A program made the position numbers and the translations under genes. Below are positions 1 through 8,115 of a DNA stretch of 64,000 bases, piece after piece. Origin of the DNA: Salipiger profundus. GTDB lineage: Bacteria; Pseudomonadota; Alphaproteobacteria; Rhodobacterales; Rhodobacteraceae. Positions within the stretch are counted from its first letter, which is position 1; the number at the start of each line of letters is the position of its first letter. The notes under the pieces were generated by a model. That model worked only from the letters and a program-made list of their open reading frames with translations, was not told the DNA's origin and did no database searches. The stretch lies in contig NZ_CP014796.1 of assembly GCF_001969385.1 (NCBI RefSeq), forward strand, positions 4,543,501-4,607,500, read 5' to 3'.

Positions 1-1315
1 CCTCGCCAAGGCTCATCGGCAGTTTCTTGACCTTCTTGCCCTGCGCCATGGCGTCGTAGATGTTGCGCTCTTCCGGTGCACCCGGGTCGAGGTTGTTGTC
101 CAGCCCGTCGTCCATCGCCGCGAGCAGCGCCGAGCCCATGAGATAGGGGTTCACCATGCTGTCCACGGACCGATATTCGAACCGCCCCGGCGCCGAGACG
201 CGCAGGCCGGTGGTGCGGTTCTGGAAGCCCCAGTCCGAGAACACCGGCGCCCAGAAGCCGGTGTCCCAAAGCCGGCGGTAGGAGTTGACCGTCGAGGCGC
301 CGATCGCGGTCAGCGCCTGCAGGTGCTGCACCACGCCGCCGATGGCCTTGAGGCCGGTCTTGCCGGGCATCTGCGGATCGTCGGTATCGGGCATGAAGGT
401 GTTGTCGCCGCCCGAGACGTACATGTAGTTCTCTGCCATCCCCGGCAGCGCGTCGGGATCGTTGCCGGTGCGCTTGAACACGTCCTCGCCGGCGGTCCAC
501 AGCGACATGTTGTGGTGACAGCCCGAGGCCGAGACGCCCATGAAGGGCTTGGTCATGAAGCAGGCGAAGATGCCGTTCTCGCGCGCCACCTGCGCGCAGA
601 GCTGGCGATAGGTGGTCAGGCGGTCGGCGTTGCGCAGCACGTCGTCGAAGGTCCAGTTCAGCTCGAGCTGGCCGGGCGCGTCCTCGTGGTCGCCCTGGAT
701 CATGTCGAGCCCCATCTTGCGGGCGTAGCGGATCACCTGCATCGACACCGGGCGCAGGCTCTCGAACTGGTCGATGTGGTAGCAGTAGGGCTTCGACATG
801 CCGTCGGTGGGCTTGCCGTTCTCGTCGTACTTCAACCACATCATCTCGGGCTCGGTGCCCATGCGCAGCTGCAGCCCGTGCTTTTCCTGGAACGCCTTGT
901 GCATCCGGCGCAGGTTGCCGCGGCAGTCGGCCGTCAGGAACGCCCCCGGGTCGACCTTTTCCTCGCGGTTGCGGAACAGCGTGCAATACATGCGGCCGAT
1001 CTCGGGCGCCCAGGGCAGCTGCATGAAGGTCTCGGGCTCGGGGATGCCGACCAGCTCGGCGGCCTCGGGACCGTAGCCGAGATAGTCTCCGGCGCGGTTG
1101 GTGAACAGGTTCACCGTGGCGCCGTAGACCAGCTGGAAGCCCTTCTTCGCGACGCTCTCCCAGTGGTCGGCGGGAATGCCCTTGCCCATGATCTTGCCGG
1201 TCACCGACACGAACTGGAGGTAGAGATACTCGATGCCCAGCGCGTCGATCTTCTCGCGCACCGCCTTGATCTTCTCGTCGCGTCCCGTCTCTTCGACGAA
1301 GCTTTCGATATCCAT
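1..1315 (-). CDS. glnT: Type III glutamine synthetase family (GlnT-like), 3' end beyond window
   Basis: ATP-dependent ligase joining glutamate and an amine, cytoplasmic. 438 codons are visible from ATG at 1315, and the frame is still open at base 1. Family length is about 435-450, so only a few C-terminal residues are missing. Visible glutamine-synthetase landmarks: an N-terminal beta-grasp region, GTEPEMMW (153-160), the metal/substrate segment around HEDAPGQLELNW (210-221), the ATP-site stretch SGCHHNMSLW (264-273), and the catalytic-flap/arginine region RFEYRSVDSMVNPYL (378-392). It is divergent from an ammonium transporter gene, which fits nitrogen assimilation. In roseobacters close relatives are gamma-glutamylmethylamide synthetases (GmaS) of methylamine use, also often near an Amt gene. 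Sequence reading alone cannot separate the two, although no mgs/mgd genes are visible. Confidence 0.88.
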   Translation of the reverse strand, partial: MDIESFVEETGRDEKIKAVREKIDALGIEYLYLQFVSVTGKIMGKGIPADHWESVAKKGFQLVYGATVNLFTNRAGDYLGYGPEAAELVGIPEPETFMQLPWAPEIGRMYCTLFRNREEKVDPGAFLTADCRGNLRRMHKAFQEKHGLQLRMGTEPEMMWLKYDENGKPTDGMSKPYCYHIDQFESLRPVSMQVIRYARKMGLDMIQGDHEDAPGQLELNWTFDDVLRNADRLTTYRQLCAQVARENGIFACFMTKPFMGVSASGCHHNMSLWTAGEDVFKRTGNDPDALPGMAENYMYVSGGDNTFMPDTDDPQMPGKTGLKAIGGVVQHLQALTAIGASTVNSYRRLWDTGFWAPVFSDWGFQNRTTGLRVSAPGRFEYRSVDSMVNPYLMGSALLAAMDDGLDNNLDPGAPEERNIYDAMAQGKKVKKLPMSLGE

Positions 1316-1642
1316 GTATATGCGTCCCTGCTGGCTGTCTGTTCGGTCTTTTTCTGACCAAAGACAGCCCCAGCGACTCACCGTCTGTCCAGAAAAAGCT
1401 ATTACTGAGGGGAAATTTTTATTCCCAAGGGTGGAAAAGCCCGCGGAAGCGGCAGGCCGCGTTCACATCTCGCCCAATTTGAATACATCAAGGAGGCAAA
1501 GTCGCCTTCGAACGAACAAAACAAGGCTTCGCCCGGAGCCACCGGGGCGCCGCGTTTTGCCGTGAGGAAACTTTATTCACTCCTAGGGTCAGGAGGCCCC
1601 GCGTCTCCCCAATAACGAACATCCGCAATGGGGATATGAACG
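1316..1642. promoter_or_regulatory. Divergent glnT/amt promoter region with leader hairpin
   Basis: 327-base intergenic region between two divergent nitrogen genes. It is more AT-rich than its surroundings around 1375-1430 and 1500-1590, as expected of promoters. An imperfect inverted repeat lies 18 nt upstream of the glnT start: outer arms GGCTGTCT (1333-1340) and AGACAGCC (1362-1369), inner arms GGTC (1345-1348) and GACC (1356-1359). In glnT mRNA this would form a hairpin just before the start codon. I could not identify a convincing sigma-54 (-24/-12) or NtrC site. Confidence 0.45.
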
Positions 1643-2998
1643 ATGGAACAGGAACTCGCCGCGCTGACAGAGCGGTTGGCTGCTCTGGAGAGCAGCTCCG
1701 GTATGTCCGGCACGATCAATTCGGAAATCTTCTACTGGTGGTGCACGGCGCTGATGATCGCCATCCACGCCGGCTTCCTCGCCTACGAGATGGGCGCGAG
1801 CCGGGTGAAGAACGTGCTCGCCTCGGGGATCAAGAACATCCTCGCCTTCGCCTTCATGGTGCCGACCTTCTACTTCTTCGGCTGGTACATCTACCTTGCC
1901 TTCTACAACGGCCTGATCCCGGCCGCCGACGGCGCCGCCGGCCTGCCGTGGGACATGTCGATGGGCCCGAACCTCGCCGACAACGCCACCGGCATCTTCT
2001 GGGCGGCCTTCACGCTGTTCGCCGCGACCACCGCCTCGATCTTCTCGGGCGCCGTGATCGAGCGCATCCAGACCGCCGGCTTCCTGATCCTCGCAATCCT
2101 GCTGGGCTCGGTGGTGTGGATCCTCGGCGGTGCATGGGGCTGGCACCCGAGCGGCTGGCTCACCGTCAAGTTCGGCTACCATGACGTGGGCGCCGCCGGC
2201 GTCGTGCACATGGTCGCGGGCTTCTTCGCGCTGGGCGTGCTGATCAACCTCGGCCCGCGCGTGGGCAAGTTCAACGAGGACGGCAGCGCGAACGCCATCT
2301 TCGCGCACAACGTGCCCTTCACGATCACCGGCCTGATGCTCATCATCGTGGGCTTCTTCGGCTTCCTCGGCGGCTGCATCATCTACATGCCCGGCGAGCA
2401 GTGGATCAACATCTACGGCCAGCCCGCGACGCTGTCGGCCTTTGCCTTCAACACCCTGATGGGCATGGCAGGCGGCATCATCGGCGCGTGGGTCAAGACC
2501 CGAGATCCGTTCTGGATGATGTCCGGCGCGCTGATCGGCATCTTCGCCGCGGCCTCGGGCCTCGACGTCTACTACCCGCCGGTGGCCTTCGTGCTCGGCA
2601 CCTTCGGCGGCTTCGTGGTTCCGATGGTCGCCGTCTGGCTCGAGAAGATGGGCATCGACGACGCGGTCGGCGCGTTTCCGGTACACGGCATCGGTGGCCT
2701 GATCGGCGTCGTCGCCTGCGGCATCTTCGCCAGCGGCTACCCGAACGTGAACGGCATGCCGCCGGTCTCGCTCTGGGGCCAGATCGTCGGCGCGGCGACC
2801 ATGGCGGTGCTCGGCTTCGTGCCCGGCTTCGTCGCCTCCTACATCCTCAAGGTCTTCGGGCTGCTGCGGGTGCCGGATCACATCCAGGAAAAGGGTCTCG
2901 ACATCGTCAAGGTGCCGGTCTCGGCCTACCCCGAAAGCTACACCCCGGCCCCGGTCAACGTTGCGACCCCCGCGGCCGCCGGCACTCCTGCCGAATAA
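1643..2998 (+). CDS. amt: Ammonium (or methylammonium) transporter, Amt family
   Basis: 451-residue inner-membrane channel conducting ammonium or a methylated analogue. Numerous hydrophobic helices span the whole protein after a short N-terminal segment that may be a mini coiled coil (about 1-20). The twin pore histidines of the family are visible: H189 in GVVHMVAG and H348 in FPVHGIGG. Length fits Amt proteins (400-450). ATG at 1643 follows a purine-rich GGGGAT about 9 nt upstream, and an out-of-frame ATG at 1636 is discarded. A 54-codon membrane peptide gene starts 15 nt downstream and a rho-independent terminator follows, so the two likely form one transcript. No adjacent glnK/glnB is visible. 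The divergent GlnT/GmaS-like gene suggests shared nitrogen control. Confidence 0.93.
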   Translation: MEQELAALTERLAALESSSGMSGTINSEIFYWWCTALMIAIHAGFLAYEMGASRVKNVLASGIKNILAFAFMVPTFYFFGWYIYLAFYNGLIPAADGAAGLPWDMSMGPNLADNATGIFWAAFTLFAATTASIFSGAVIERIQTAGFLILAILLGSVVWILGGAWGWHPSGWLTVKFGYHDVGAAGVVHMVAGFFALGVLINLGPRVGKFNEDGSANAIFAHNVPFTITGLMLIIVGFFGFLGGCIIYMPGEQWINIYGQPATLSAFAFNTLMGMAGGIIGAWVKTRDPFWMMSGALIGIFAAASGLDVYYPPVAFVLGTFGGFVVPMVAVWLEKMGIDDAVGAFPVHGIGGLIGVVACGIFASGYPNVNGMPPVSLWGQIVGAATMAVLGFVPGFVASYILKVFGLLRVPDHIQEKGLDIVKVPVSAYPESYTPAPVNVATPAAAGTPAE

Positions 2999-3013
2999 GA
3001 AAGGACAGACGAC

Positions 3014-3178
3014 ATGAACACCTCTCCGATCGAAAGCTGGGATGGCGTGGAGGCGTATTTCACCTTCGCCGACAAGCCCGCCGTGATGATGCTTTTCCTG
3101 CTGCTCGCCTTCGCGATCACCTTCGGCACCATCATCATCGCCGCCGTGCACGAGAAGCACGCCTACAACAATCACTGA
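3014..3178 (+). CDS. 54-residue single-helix membrane peptide downstream of amt
   Basis: A small frame with ATG at 3014 and TGA at 3176-3178, preceded by AAGGAC about 8 nt upstream. The predicted peptide has a polar acidic N-terminus (about 1-20), one strong hydrophobic helix (about 23-44, rich in L, F, A, I) and a short basic/polar tail ending KHAYNNH. It is 15 nt after the amt stop and 24 nt before the terminator stem, so it is very likely co-transcribed. I do not recognise a named family. Plausible roles are an Amt accessory or regulatory peptide. The placement, ribosome-binding site and one clean transmembrane segment are direct evidence that it is a gene; any function is inference. Confidence 0.75.
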   Translation: MNTSPIESWDGVEAYFTFADKPAVMMLFLLLAFAITFGTIIIAAVHEKHAYNNH

Positions 3179-3202
3179 CGTCCCTTGGTCTGGTGATACG
3201 AG

Positions 3203-3233
3203 AGGGGGCGGGCCGCGAGGCTCGCCCCCTTTT
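3203..3233 (+). terminator. Rho-independent terminator of amt operon
   Basis: Stem AGGGGGCGGGCC with GGCTCGCCCCCT (one G-U pair), short loop GCGA, followed by TTTT. It lies 25 nt after the small membrane-peptide stop. Confidence 0.88.
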
Positions 3234-3394
3234 CCATGGCCGGATTGCATGGCCCGGGGCTTGACCTGTCGCAAGGCGGATCCCCTTCGGCTGTGATCTG
3301 AGCGGCCAGGCGGTCGCACCGGTTGCGCCTCTCCCGCGCAGCGCAGACAGTCACCCGCGAGCCCCGACGCGCAGGCAACCACACGAGCGAGACC

Positions 3395-4585
3395 ATGAGC
3401 ACCACACCCGTCGCCCTCACCCTCAATGCCGGCAGCTCGTCGCTGAAGTTCGGGCTCTACGACATCGCCGCAGCGCCGGTCGAGATGGCCATGGGGCTGA
3501 TCGAGAACATCGGCAAGGCACCCCGCCTCAAGGTCCATTTCGGCCCCGGTCGGACACCGGTGAGCCGCGACCTCGCCGCGACCGATGCCGCCGACCACCG
3601 GTCGGCACTGACGACCGCGCTGGACCTTCTGCGCGCGCAATTCCCCGATGCCCGCGCGAGCGCCGTGGGCCACCGGGTCGTGCACGGCGGCCCCGGCCTT
3701 GCCGAGCCGGTCGTGCTGACCCCCGGCGTGATGGAGGAACTGCGCCGGCTCTCGCCCTTCGCGCCGATCCACCAGCCGCACAACCTCGCCGGCATCGACG
3801 CGGCGATGGAGGCCTTTCCCGAGGCGCTGCAGGTGGCCTGTTTCGACACAGCGTTTCACCGCAGCCATCCCAGGGTGAACGACATCTTCGCCCTGCCCCG
3901 CGAATACTACGACAAGGGCGTGCGCCGCTACGGCTTCCACGGACTCAGCTACGACTACATCTCGGGCGAGCTGAAGCGCATCGCACCGCTGATCCACGAG
4001 GGCCGCGTGATCGTGGCGCACCTTGGCAACGGCGCGTCGATGTGCGGCATGATCGGCGGTCGCTCGGTCGCCTCGACCATGGGGTTCACAGCGCTCGACG
4101 GGCTGCCGATGGGCACCCGCACCGGCCAGATCGACCCGGGTGTGATCTTCTACCTCGTGCAGCAGGAGGGCATGAGCATCGACGAGGTGCGCCAGCTCTT
4201 CTATTCGAAATCGGGGCTTCTGGGCCTGTCGGGGCTGAGCCACGACATGCGCGCGCTCGAAGCTGCCGGCACGGTCGAGGCGAACGAGGCCATCGACTAT
4301 TTCGTCTTCCGCATCCGCCGCGAGCTGGGCGGCCTTGCGGCAGCACTCGGCGGGCTCGACGCGCTCGTGTTCTGCGGCGGCATCGGCGAGAACTCGCGCC
4401 TGATCCGCGAGCGCGTCTGCGAGGGCATGGGCTGGATCGGGCTGGAACTCGACCGCGAACGCAACGCGGCGGGCGACACGGTCATTTCCACGGATATGAG
4501 CCGCGCCCGCGTCATGGTCGTGCCGACCAACGAAGAGCTCGTGATTGCCCGCGCGGCACGAAAATTCCTTTGCGCACAATCCTGA
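3395..4585 (+). CDS. ackA: Acetate kinase (acetate/propionate kinase family)
   Basis: 396-residue cytoplasmic kinase interconverting acetate + ATP and acetyl phosphate + ADP. Visible landmarks: N-terminal phosphate loop NAGSSSLKF (11-19), GHRVVHGG, the DTAFH segment, RRYGFHGLSY, the signature HLGNGASMC, GLPMGTRTGQIDPG, and the C-terminal GGIGENS nucleotide-site motif. Length is normal (about 395-400). The frame is open upstream of ATG 3395, but the family N-terminus and GAGCGAG upstream support 3395. Neither pta, xsc nor phosphoketolase is adjacent, so its acetyl-phosphate partner must be encoded elsewhere. A propionate kinase role cannot be excluded. Confidence 0.95.
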   Translation: MSTTPVALTLNAGSSSLKFGLYDIAAAPVEMAMGLIENIGKAPRLKVHFGPGRTPVSRDLAATDAADHRSALTTALDLLRAQFPDARASAVGHRVVHGGPGLAEPVVLTPGVMEELRRLSPFAPIHQPHNLAGIDAAMEAFPEALQVACFDTAFHRSHPRVNDIFALPREYYDKGVRRYGFHGLSYDYISGELKRIAPLIHEGRVIVAHLGNGASMCGMIGGRSVASTMGFTALDGLPMGTRTGQIDPGVIFYLVQQEGMSIDEVRQLFYSKSGLLGLSGLSHDMRALEAAGTVEANEAIDYFVFRIRRELGGLAAALGGLDALVFCGGIGENSRLIRERVCEGMGWIGLELDRERNAAGDTVISTDMSRARVMVVPTNEELVIARAARKFLCAQS

Positions 4586-4868
4586 CCCGACCGATTGAAC
4601 ACATTCAACTGCCCTAACGTAAGGAATCCATGACTCGCGAAAAGTGCACCAAAATGTTACCGTAATCTTACCGGGTCCGTGAGATGCTCGGCGCCGCCTT
4701 CAGGATAGATCGGGGGATGGCCAAAAACATACCGACTGTCTTAGCTGCTACGACATTTTCAAAAGACGCCGGGGGGTGGGCCGTGACCTGCCTCCCGGTT
4801 TTTCACGCCGGGGTGACGGCATCGCGCCGCGCTGCTAGGATGCGGCGCCGCAACAGAAAAGGTCCCGC

Positions 4869-5357
4869 ATGACTCGTTACGAATACAAGGTCGTCCCTGC
4901 CCCGGTGAAAGGCGAGAAATCGCGCGGCGTGAAGGGGGCCGAGGGCCGTTTCGCCTTCGCGATCGAGCGTCTCATGAACGAGATGGCCGCCGAGGGCTGG
5001 GAATACCAGCGGGCCGAAACCCTCCCCAGCGAAGAACGCAGCGGCATCGCCTCGAGCCAGACCGTCTGGCGCAACCTGCTGGTCTTCCGCCGCGTGCAGG
5101 AGACGATGGCCGAGACCGCACCCGATACGCCGGATGCCGACCTCGAAGGCCGCCGCCTTGCCTCCGCCGCCGAACTCGCCGGCGCCACGGCCGCGCCGGC
5201 GGCCGAAGACGACACTGCACAGGCGACGACCACGGACGAGACGACCGAGCACGATGCGCTGCCGGAACCACCCGATGATGCGCAGGACGATGAGCAGGAC
5301 CCGGACGACGACCCGTCCGACCGTCCGCGCCATCGCGAAGGGTCTGACGCGAACTGA
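4869..5357 (+). CDS. DUF4177-type protein with acidic C-terminal tail
   Basis: 162-residue protein of unknown function. Residues 1-80 resemble DUF4177: an MTRYEYKVVPAP-type start, a helix with MNEMAAEGWEYQRAET, then a strand with LLVFRR. The remaining half (about 85-162) is low complexity, rich in D, E, A, T and P, probably disordered. No signal peptide or membrane segment. ATG 4869 is preceded by AAAAGG. The 283-base spacer before it holds only a direct repeat TTACCG-N5-TTACCG (4657-4672) that I cannot interpret. Confidence 0.75.
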   Translation: MTRYEYKVVPAPVKGEKSRGVKGAEGRFAFAIERLMNEMAAEGWEYQRAETLPSEERSGIASSQTVWRNLLVFRRVQETMAETAPDTPDADLEGRRLASAAELAGATAAPAAEDDTAQATTTDETTEHDALPEPPDDAQDDEQDPDDDPSDRPRHREGSDAN

Positions 5358-5425
5358 GCGGCCCCTGGGATGGGCGGCGGGCGGGCATTTCGTGGCCCGC
5401 CCCGGACGCCCCCGCGCGCGAGTCT

Positions 5426-5683
5426 CTAAGCGTCGAGATCGAGCGAAAGCGCGTGGATTTCCGCCGTCAGTTCAGGGCCCAGCGCCTTGTGCACCGCCCG
5501 GTGCCGTGCTACACGGCTCAGCCCTGAGAGACCCTCCGCGCGCATCCTGACGTGGAAGTGGCTCTCGCCGCTTCCATCGTGTCCGGCATGTCCCAGATGC
5601 CGGTCGCTGTCGTTTCGCACATCAAGCTCCGATGGCGCGAATGCCTCGCGCAGTCGTGCCTCGATTTCCGCCGAGCGTGACAT
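5426..5683 (-). CDS. bolA: BolA family protein
   Basis: 85-residue cytoplasmic BolA-fold protein; the family partners with monothiol glutaredoxins in Fe-S trafficking and redox regulation. The family core is visible: an N-terminal helix EIEARLREAF, the loop region with H29/H32/H35, SHFHVRM (strand, with the conserved histidine) and the helix-forming RVARHRAVHKAL with the conserved RH. It is divergent, with a 74-nt gap, from a J-domain gene. bolA next to a J-domain gene is, to my knowledge, common in Rhodobacteraceae. Start ATG 5683 is the only sensible one. Confidence 0.9.
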   Translation of the reverse strand: MSRSAEIEARLREAFAPSELDVRNDSDRHLGHAGHDGSGESHFHVRMRAEGLSGLSRVARHRAVHKALGPELTAEIHALSLDLDA

Positions 5684-5757
5684 TATTCACCTCCTGCCCT
5701 CTTCAATATGACCACGGATTGTCTAAACTCCCTCGTCCGAGTCGAAAAGGTGAGACC

Positions 5758-6387
5758 ATGAGCAGACCTGACCCCTTCGGTTTCGATATGTCGGTGAAGT
5801 CTTCGAAGAAGAAGAACCCGCGCGGTCGTCGCGGCATGACCGGCGAACAGGAGACCTCCACCCGTATCTGCGAACACGAAGGTTGCGATCAGCCGGGCAA
5901 GTTCCGCGCGCCCAAGGCGCCCGACGTGCTCGATGACTTCTACTGGTTCTGCAAGGACCACGTGCGCGAGTACAACGCGCGGTGGAGCTTCTTCGACGGC
6001 AAGACCGAGGCCGAGATGAACGCGCAGGCCAGCGCCGACAAGGTCTGGGAGCGCCGCACCAAGGACTGGCGCGACCCCGAGGCCCGCGCCTGGGCCCGCC
6101 TCGGTATCGAGGACGCCCACCAGGTGCTCGGCGACAATGCCACCCGCAACCCGGGCCGCAACGGGCAGAACAGTGCCGGCCGCCGCCTGCCGCCCACCGA
6201 GAAGCGCGCCATCGAAATCCTCGAGGTCAAGGACAGCGCGTCGAAGGCGGAGGTTCGCAAGGCCTACAAGGCGCTGATCAAGGTGCTGCACCCGGACATG
6301 AACGGCGGCGACCGCAGCCAGGAAGAACAGCTGCAGGAAGTCGTCTGGGCCTGGGATCAGCTGAAGGACAGCCGCAACTTCAAGTGA
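5758..6387 (+). CDS. J-domain (DnaJ-like) molecular chaperone protein
   Basis: 209-residue cytoplasmic co-chaperone. The J domain is at the C-terminus (about 150-205), with HPD at 178-180 inside KVLHPDMNGGDRS; this motif stimulates Hsp70 ATPase activity. The N-terminal half carries C38, C43, C65 and H68, arranged so that they could bind a metal. The frame is open upstream to 5632, but ATG 5758 directly follows AAAGGTGAGACC, a good ribosome-binding site, and matches the divergent promoter with bolA. It is not a classical DnaJ: there is no G/F region and no CXXCXGXG repeats. The 264 bases after it hold only the hairpin at 6584-6619. Confidence 0.88.
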   Translation: MSRPDPFGFDMSVKSSKKKNPRGRRGMTGEQETSTRICEHEGCDQPGKFRAPKAPDVLDDFYWFCKDHVREYNARWSFFDGKTEAEMNAQASADKVWERRTKDWRDPEARAWARLGIEDAHQVLGDNATRNPGRNGQNSAGRRLPPTEKRAIEILEVKDSASKAEVRKAYKALIKVLHPDMNGGDRSQEEQLQEVVWAWDQLKDSRNFK

Positions 6388-6583
6388 GGCCGAGGGCGCA
6401 CCGGGCAGACCGGAACCTGTGACCGGATTTCGGGCAGACAGCGAGCATTCTGCGCGGAAATGCGCTCAACACGATCTTCCCGATGGACGCTCCCTCATAG
6501 GTTGTGCTACCAAGAGGTATGGCGCTCACGGGCGCCAGCCAGCGTCGGCCCTCCCTGCCACGCCGGACACTCACGGACCGTCC

Positions 6584-6619
6584 GGGCCTGTGCACCACAT
6601 CCCCTGGGTGCACAGGCCC
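6584..6619 (-). terminator. Perfect 13-bp hairpin downstream of msrB
   Basis: Arms GGGCCTGTGCACC (6584-6596) and GGTGCACAGGCCC (6607-6619), 10-nt loop, no mismatches. It lies 32 nt beyond the msrB stop. Neither strand has a T-run after it, so it may be a transcript-stabilising or rho-assisted structure rather than a classical terminator. Confidence 0.55.
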
Positions 6620-6651
6620 CACGCGCCGGCACTGCCCTTGCCAGCAAGCCT

Positions 6652-7119
6652 TCAGCCCGCCGCTCGGAACGTCAGCGACACGCCGTTGATGCAATGACGC
6701 TTGCCCGTGGGCGGCGGCCCGTCGTCGAAGATGTGCCCGAGATGCGATCCGCAGCGACGACAGTGGCACTCGGTGCGGACCATGAACAGCGACCGGTCCG
6801 GCTTGGTCTCCACCGCGTTCGGCAGCGCCTCGTAGAACGATGGCCAGCCCGTGCCGCTGTCGAACTTCGTCTCCGAGGCGTAGAGCGGAAGCTCGCAGCC
6901 CTTGCACAGGAAACGCCCCGCCCGGTTCTCGTCGTTGAGCGGCGAGGTATAGGCCCGCTCGGTCGCCTCCTCGCGCATCACCCGGTACTCGAGATCGCTC
7001 AGCATGGCGCGCCACTCGGCCTCGCTGCGCGACACCTCGAAACTTTCGGCAGCGCCCCCTTGCGAGGCGCCAAGCCCCAGGGCCGCCGCGGTGGTGGCCA
7101 GGAATCCTCGTCTCGTCAT
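6652..7119 (-). CDS. msrB: Peptide-methionine (R)-S-oxide reductase, Tat-exported
   Basis: 155-residue enzyme reducing methionine-R-sulfoxide in proteins. Zinc ligands C72/C75 and C120/C123, GTGWPSF, SHLGHIF and the catalytic-cysteine motif RHCINGVSL (C143) are visible. The N-terminus is a Tat-type signal (TRRGF then an alanine-rich stretch, cleavage near 22-25), so it acts in the periplasm. ATG 7119 is chosen because GGAGGA lies 7 nt upstream; upstream in-frame ATGs at 7134 and 7191 precede that site. No second recycling cysteine is seen at the usual position, so reduction may involve C118 or an external thiol partner. It follows the fasciclin gene on the same strand. Confidence 0.93.
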   Translation of the reverse strand: MTRRGFLATTAAALGLGASQGGAAESFEVSRSEAEWRAMLSDLEYRVMREEATERAYTSPLNDENRAGRFLCKGCELPLYASETKFDSGTGWPSFYEALPNAVETKPDRSLFMVRTECHCRRCGSHLGHIFDDGPPPTGKRHCINGVSLTFRAAG

Positions 7120-7235
7120 CTGTCTGTCCTCCATTACCCCCGAAACACTGCGTCCCCGCGCTGCCTGCGGCAACCCGGGGACGCTGCACATCTGCGCGAG
7201 AGCCCCGACATGGGGGACACGGGGACCCTCGCGCG

Positions 7236-7274
7236 GCGCCCTTCCTGCACGGACGGGAATAGGCGGAAGGGCGC
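7236..7274 (-). repeat. 10-bp inverted repeat between fasciclin gene and msrB
   Basis: Perfect arms GCGCCCTTCC (7236-7245) and GGAAGGGCGC (7265-7274), 19-nt loop, 13 nt after the fasciclin stop. No T-run follows. It may be an mRNA-processing or partial-termination hairpin. Confidence 0.45.
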
Positions 7275-7286
7275 GGTCCGAAGCGT

Positions 7287-7862
7287 TTACATCGCCGGCA
7301 GCAGCACGCGGTCGATCACGTGGATCACGCCGTTCGACTGCTTCACGTCGGCAATGGTGACGGTGGCGGAGCGGTCGCGCTCGTCGGTAAGCGTGATCAT
7401 GTCGCCGTCCATCTTCGCCTGCAGCGTGCAGCCACCGACCGTCGACACCGGATGGGTGCCGCCGTCATCGGCGATCATGCCCGCGATCGCGTCCGACATC
7501 GCATCCGCCGCCACCACGTGACAGGTAAGGATCTGAGCGAGCTGATCCTTGTTCTCGTCCATCATCAACTGCGACAGGCTGTCGTCCGAGATCATGTCGA
7601 AGGCCGCGTCGGTCGGTGCGAAGACGGTGAACGGACCTTCACCGCTCAGCGTGTCGACAAGGCCCGCCTGCTTCACGGCGGCCACCAGCGTCTCGTGGTC
7701 CGCCGAGTTCACGGCGTTCTCCACGATGGTCTTCTCCGGCGACATCGCGGCACCGCCGACCATCGGGTTCTCCATGTGGTCGTCGGCCATGGCAGGCGCG
7801 GCCACCGCCGCGAGCGCGGTTGCGGCCAGGGTCGTCCTGAACAGGGTTGCAAGCTTGGTCAT
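7287..7862 (-). CDS. Secreted fasciclin (FAS1) domain protein
   Basis: 191-residue protein with a Sec signal (about 1-25, ending APAMA-DD) and one FAS1 domain (about 45-190). FAS1 motifs: TIVENAV, FTVFAPTDAAFD, LTCHVV, and the final SNGVIHVIDRVLLP. FAS1 domains mediate adhesion, but single-domain secreted forms in proteobacteria mostly have no proven role. The upstream ATG (7868) directly abuts AAGGAGG, leaving no spacer, whereas ATG 7862 gives 6 nt, so 7862 is preferred. Confidence 0.9.
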   Translation of the reverse strand: MTKLATLFRTTLAATALAAVAAPAMADDHMENPMVGGAAMSPEKTIVENAVNSADHETLVAAVKQAGLVDTLSGEGPFTVFAPTDAAFDMISDDSLSQLMMDENKDQLAQILTCHVVAADAMSDAIAGMIADDGGTHPVSTVGGCTLQAKMDGDMITLTDERDRSATVTIADVKQSNGVIHVIDRVLLPAM

Positions 7863-7991
7863 GTCCATCCTCCTTTGACTTCGTTACGTGCGCCCCGGCC
7901 TCCTCGCCGACCGCACTTGCCAGAAGCCACGAAGACCGCAGCCCCGCTGTTTCAGAAAAAGCGATAACAGCTCCGTGATTGCGCCCGTCCC

Positions 7992-8041
7992 TTTCTTCTC
8001 TTTGAAAATACCCTCGGGGGTGCGGGGGCAGAGCCCCCGCG
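7992..8041 (+). repeat. Dispersed hairpin element, copy A
   Basis: Reads TTTCTTCTCTTTGAAAATACC, then TCGGGGGTG, then a perfect hairpin GCGGGGGC-AGA-GCCCCCGC. The same layout recurs at 17534, 45013 and 48588. It lies in the divergent spacer upstream of the DUF1045 gene. Confidence 0.8.
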
Positions 8042-8115
8042 CGGCGCGCGTCAAGCGCGACGCCCGCGCGACGCCCGCACTTCCCAACCCGCGCGCGACG
8101 TGACATCAGGTGCGC

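Noticed and set aside
1316..1642. A sigma-54 promoter before amt
   Set aside because: GGGGCGCCGCGTTTTGC near 1550 resembles the -24/-12 pattern, but the GG to GC spacing is one base too long.
1589..4579. A 996-codon leftward open frame opposite amt and ackA
   Set aside because: It is antisense to two well-supported genes, is low-complexity (H, R, D, G, A, E) and is a typical GC-rich shadow frame.
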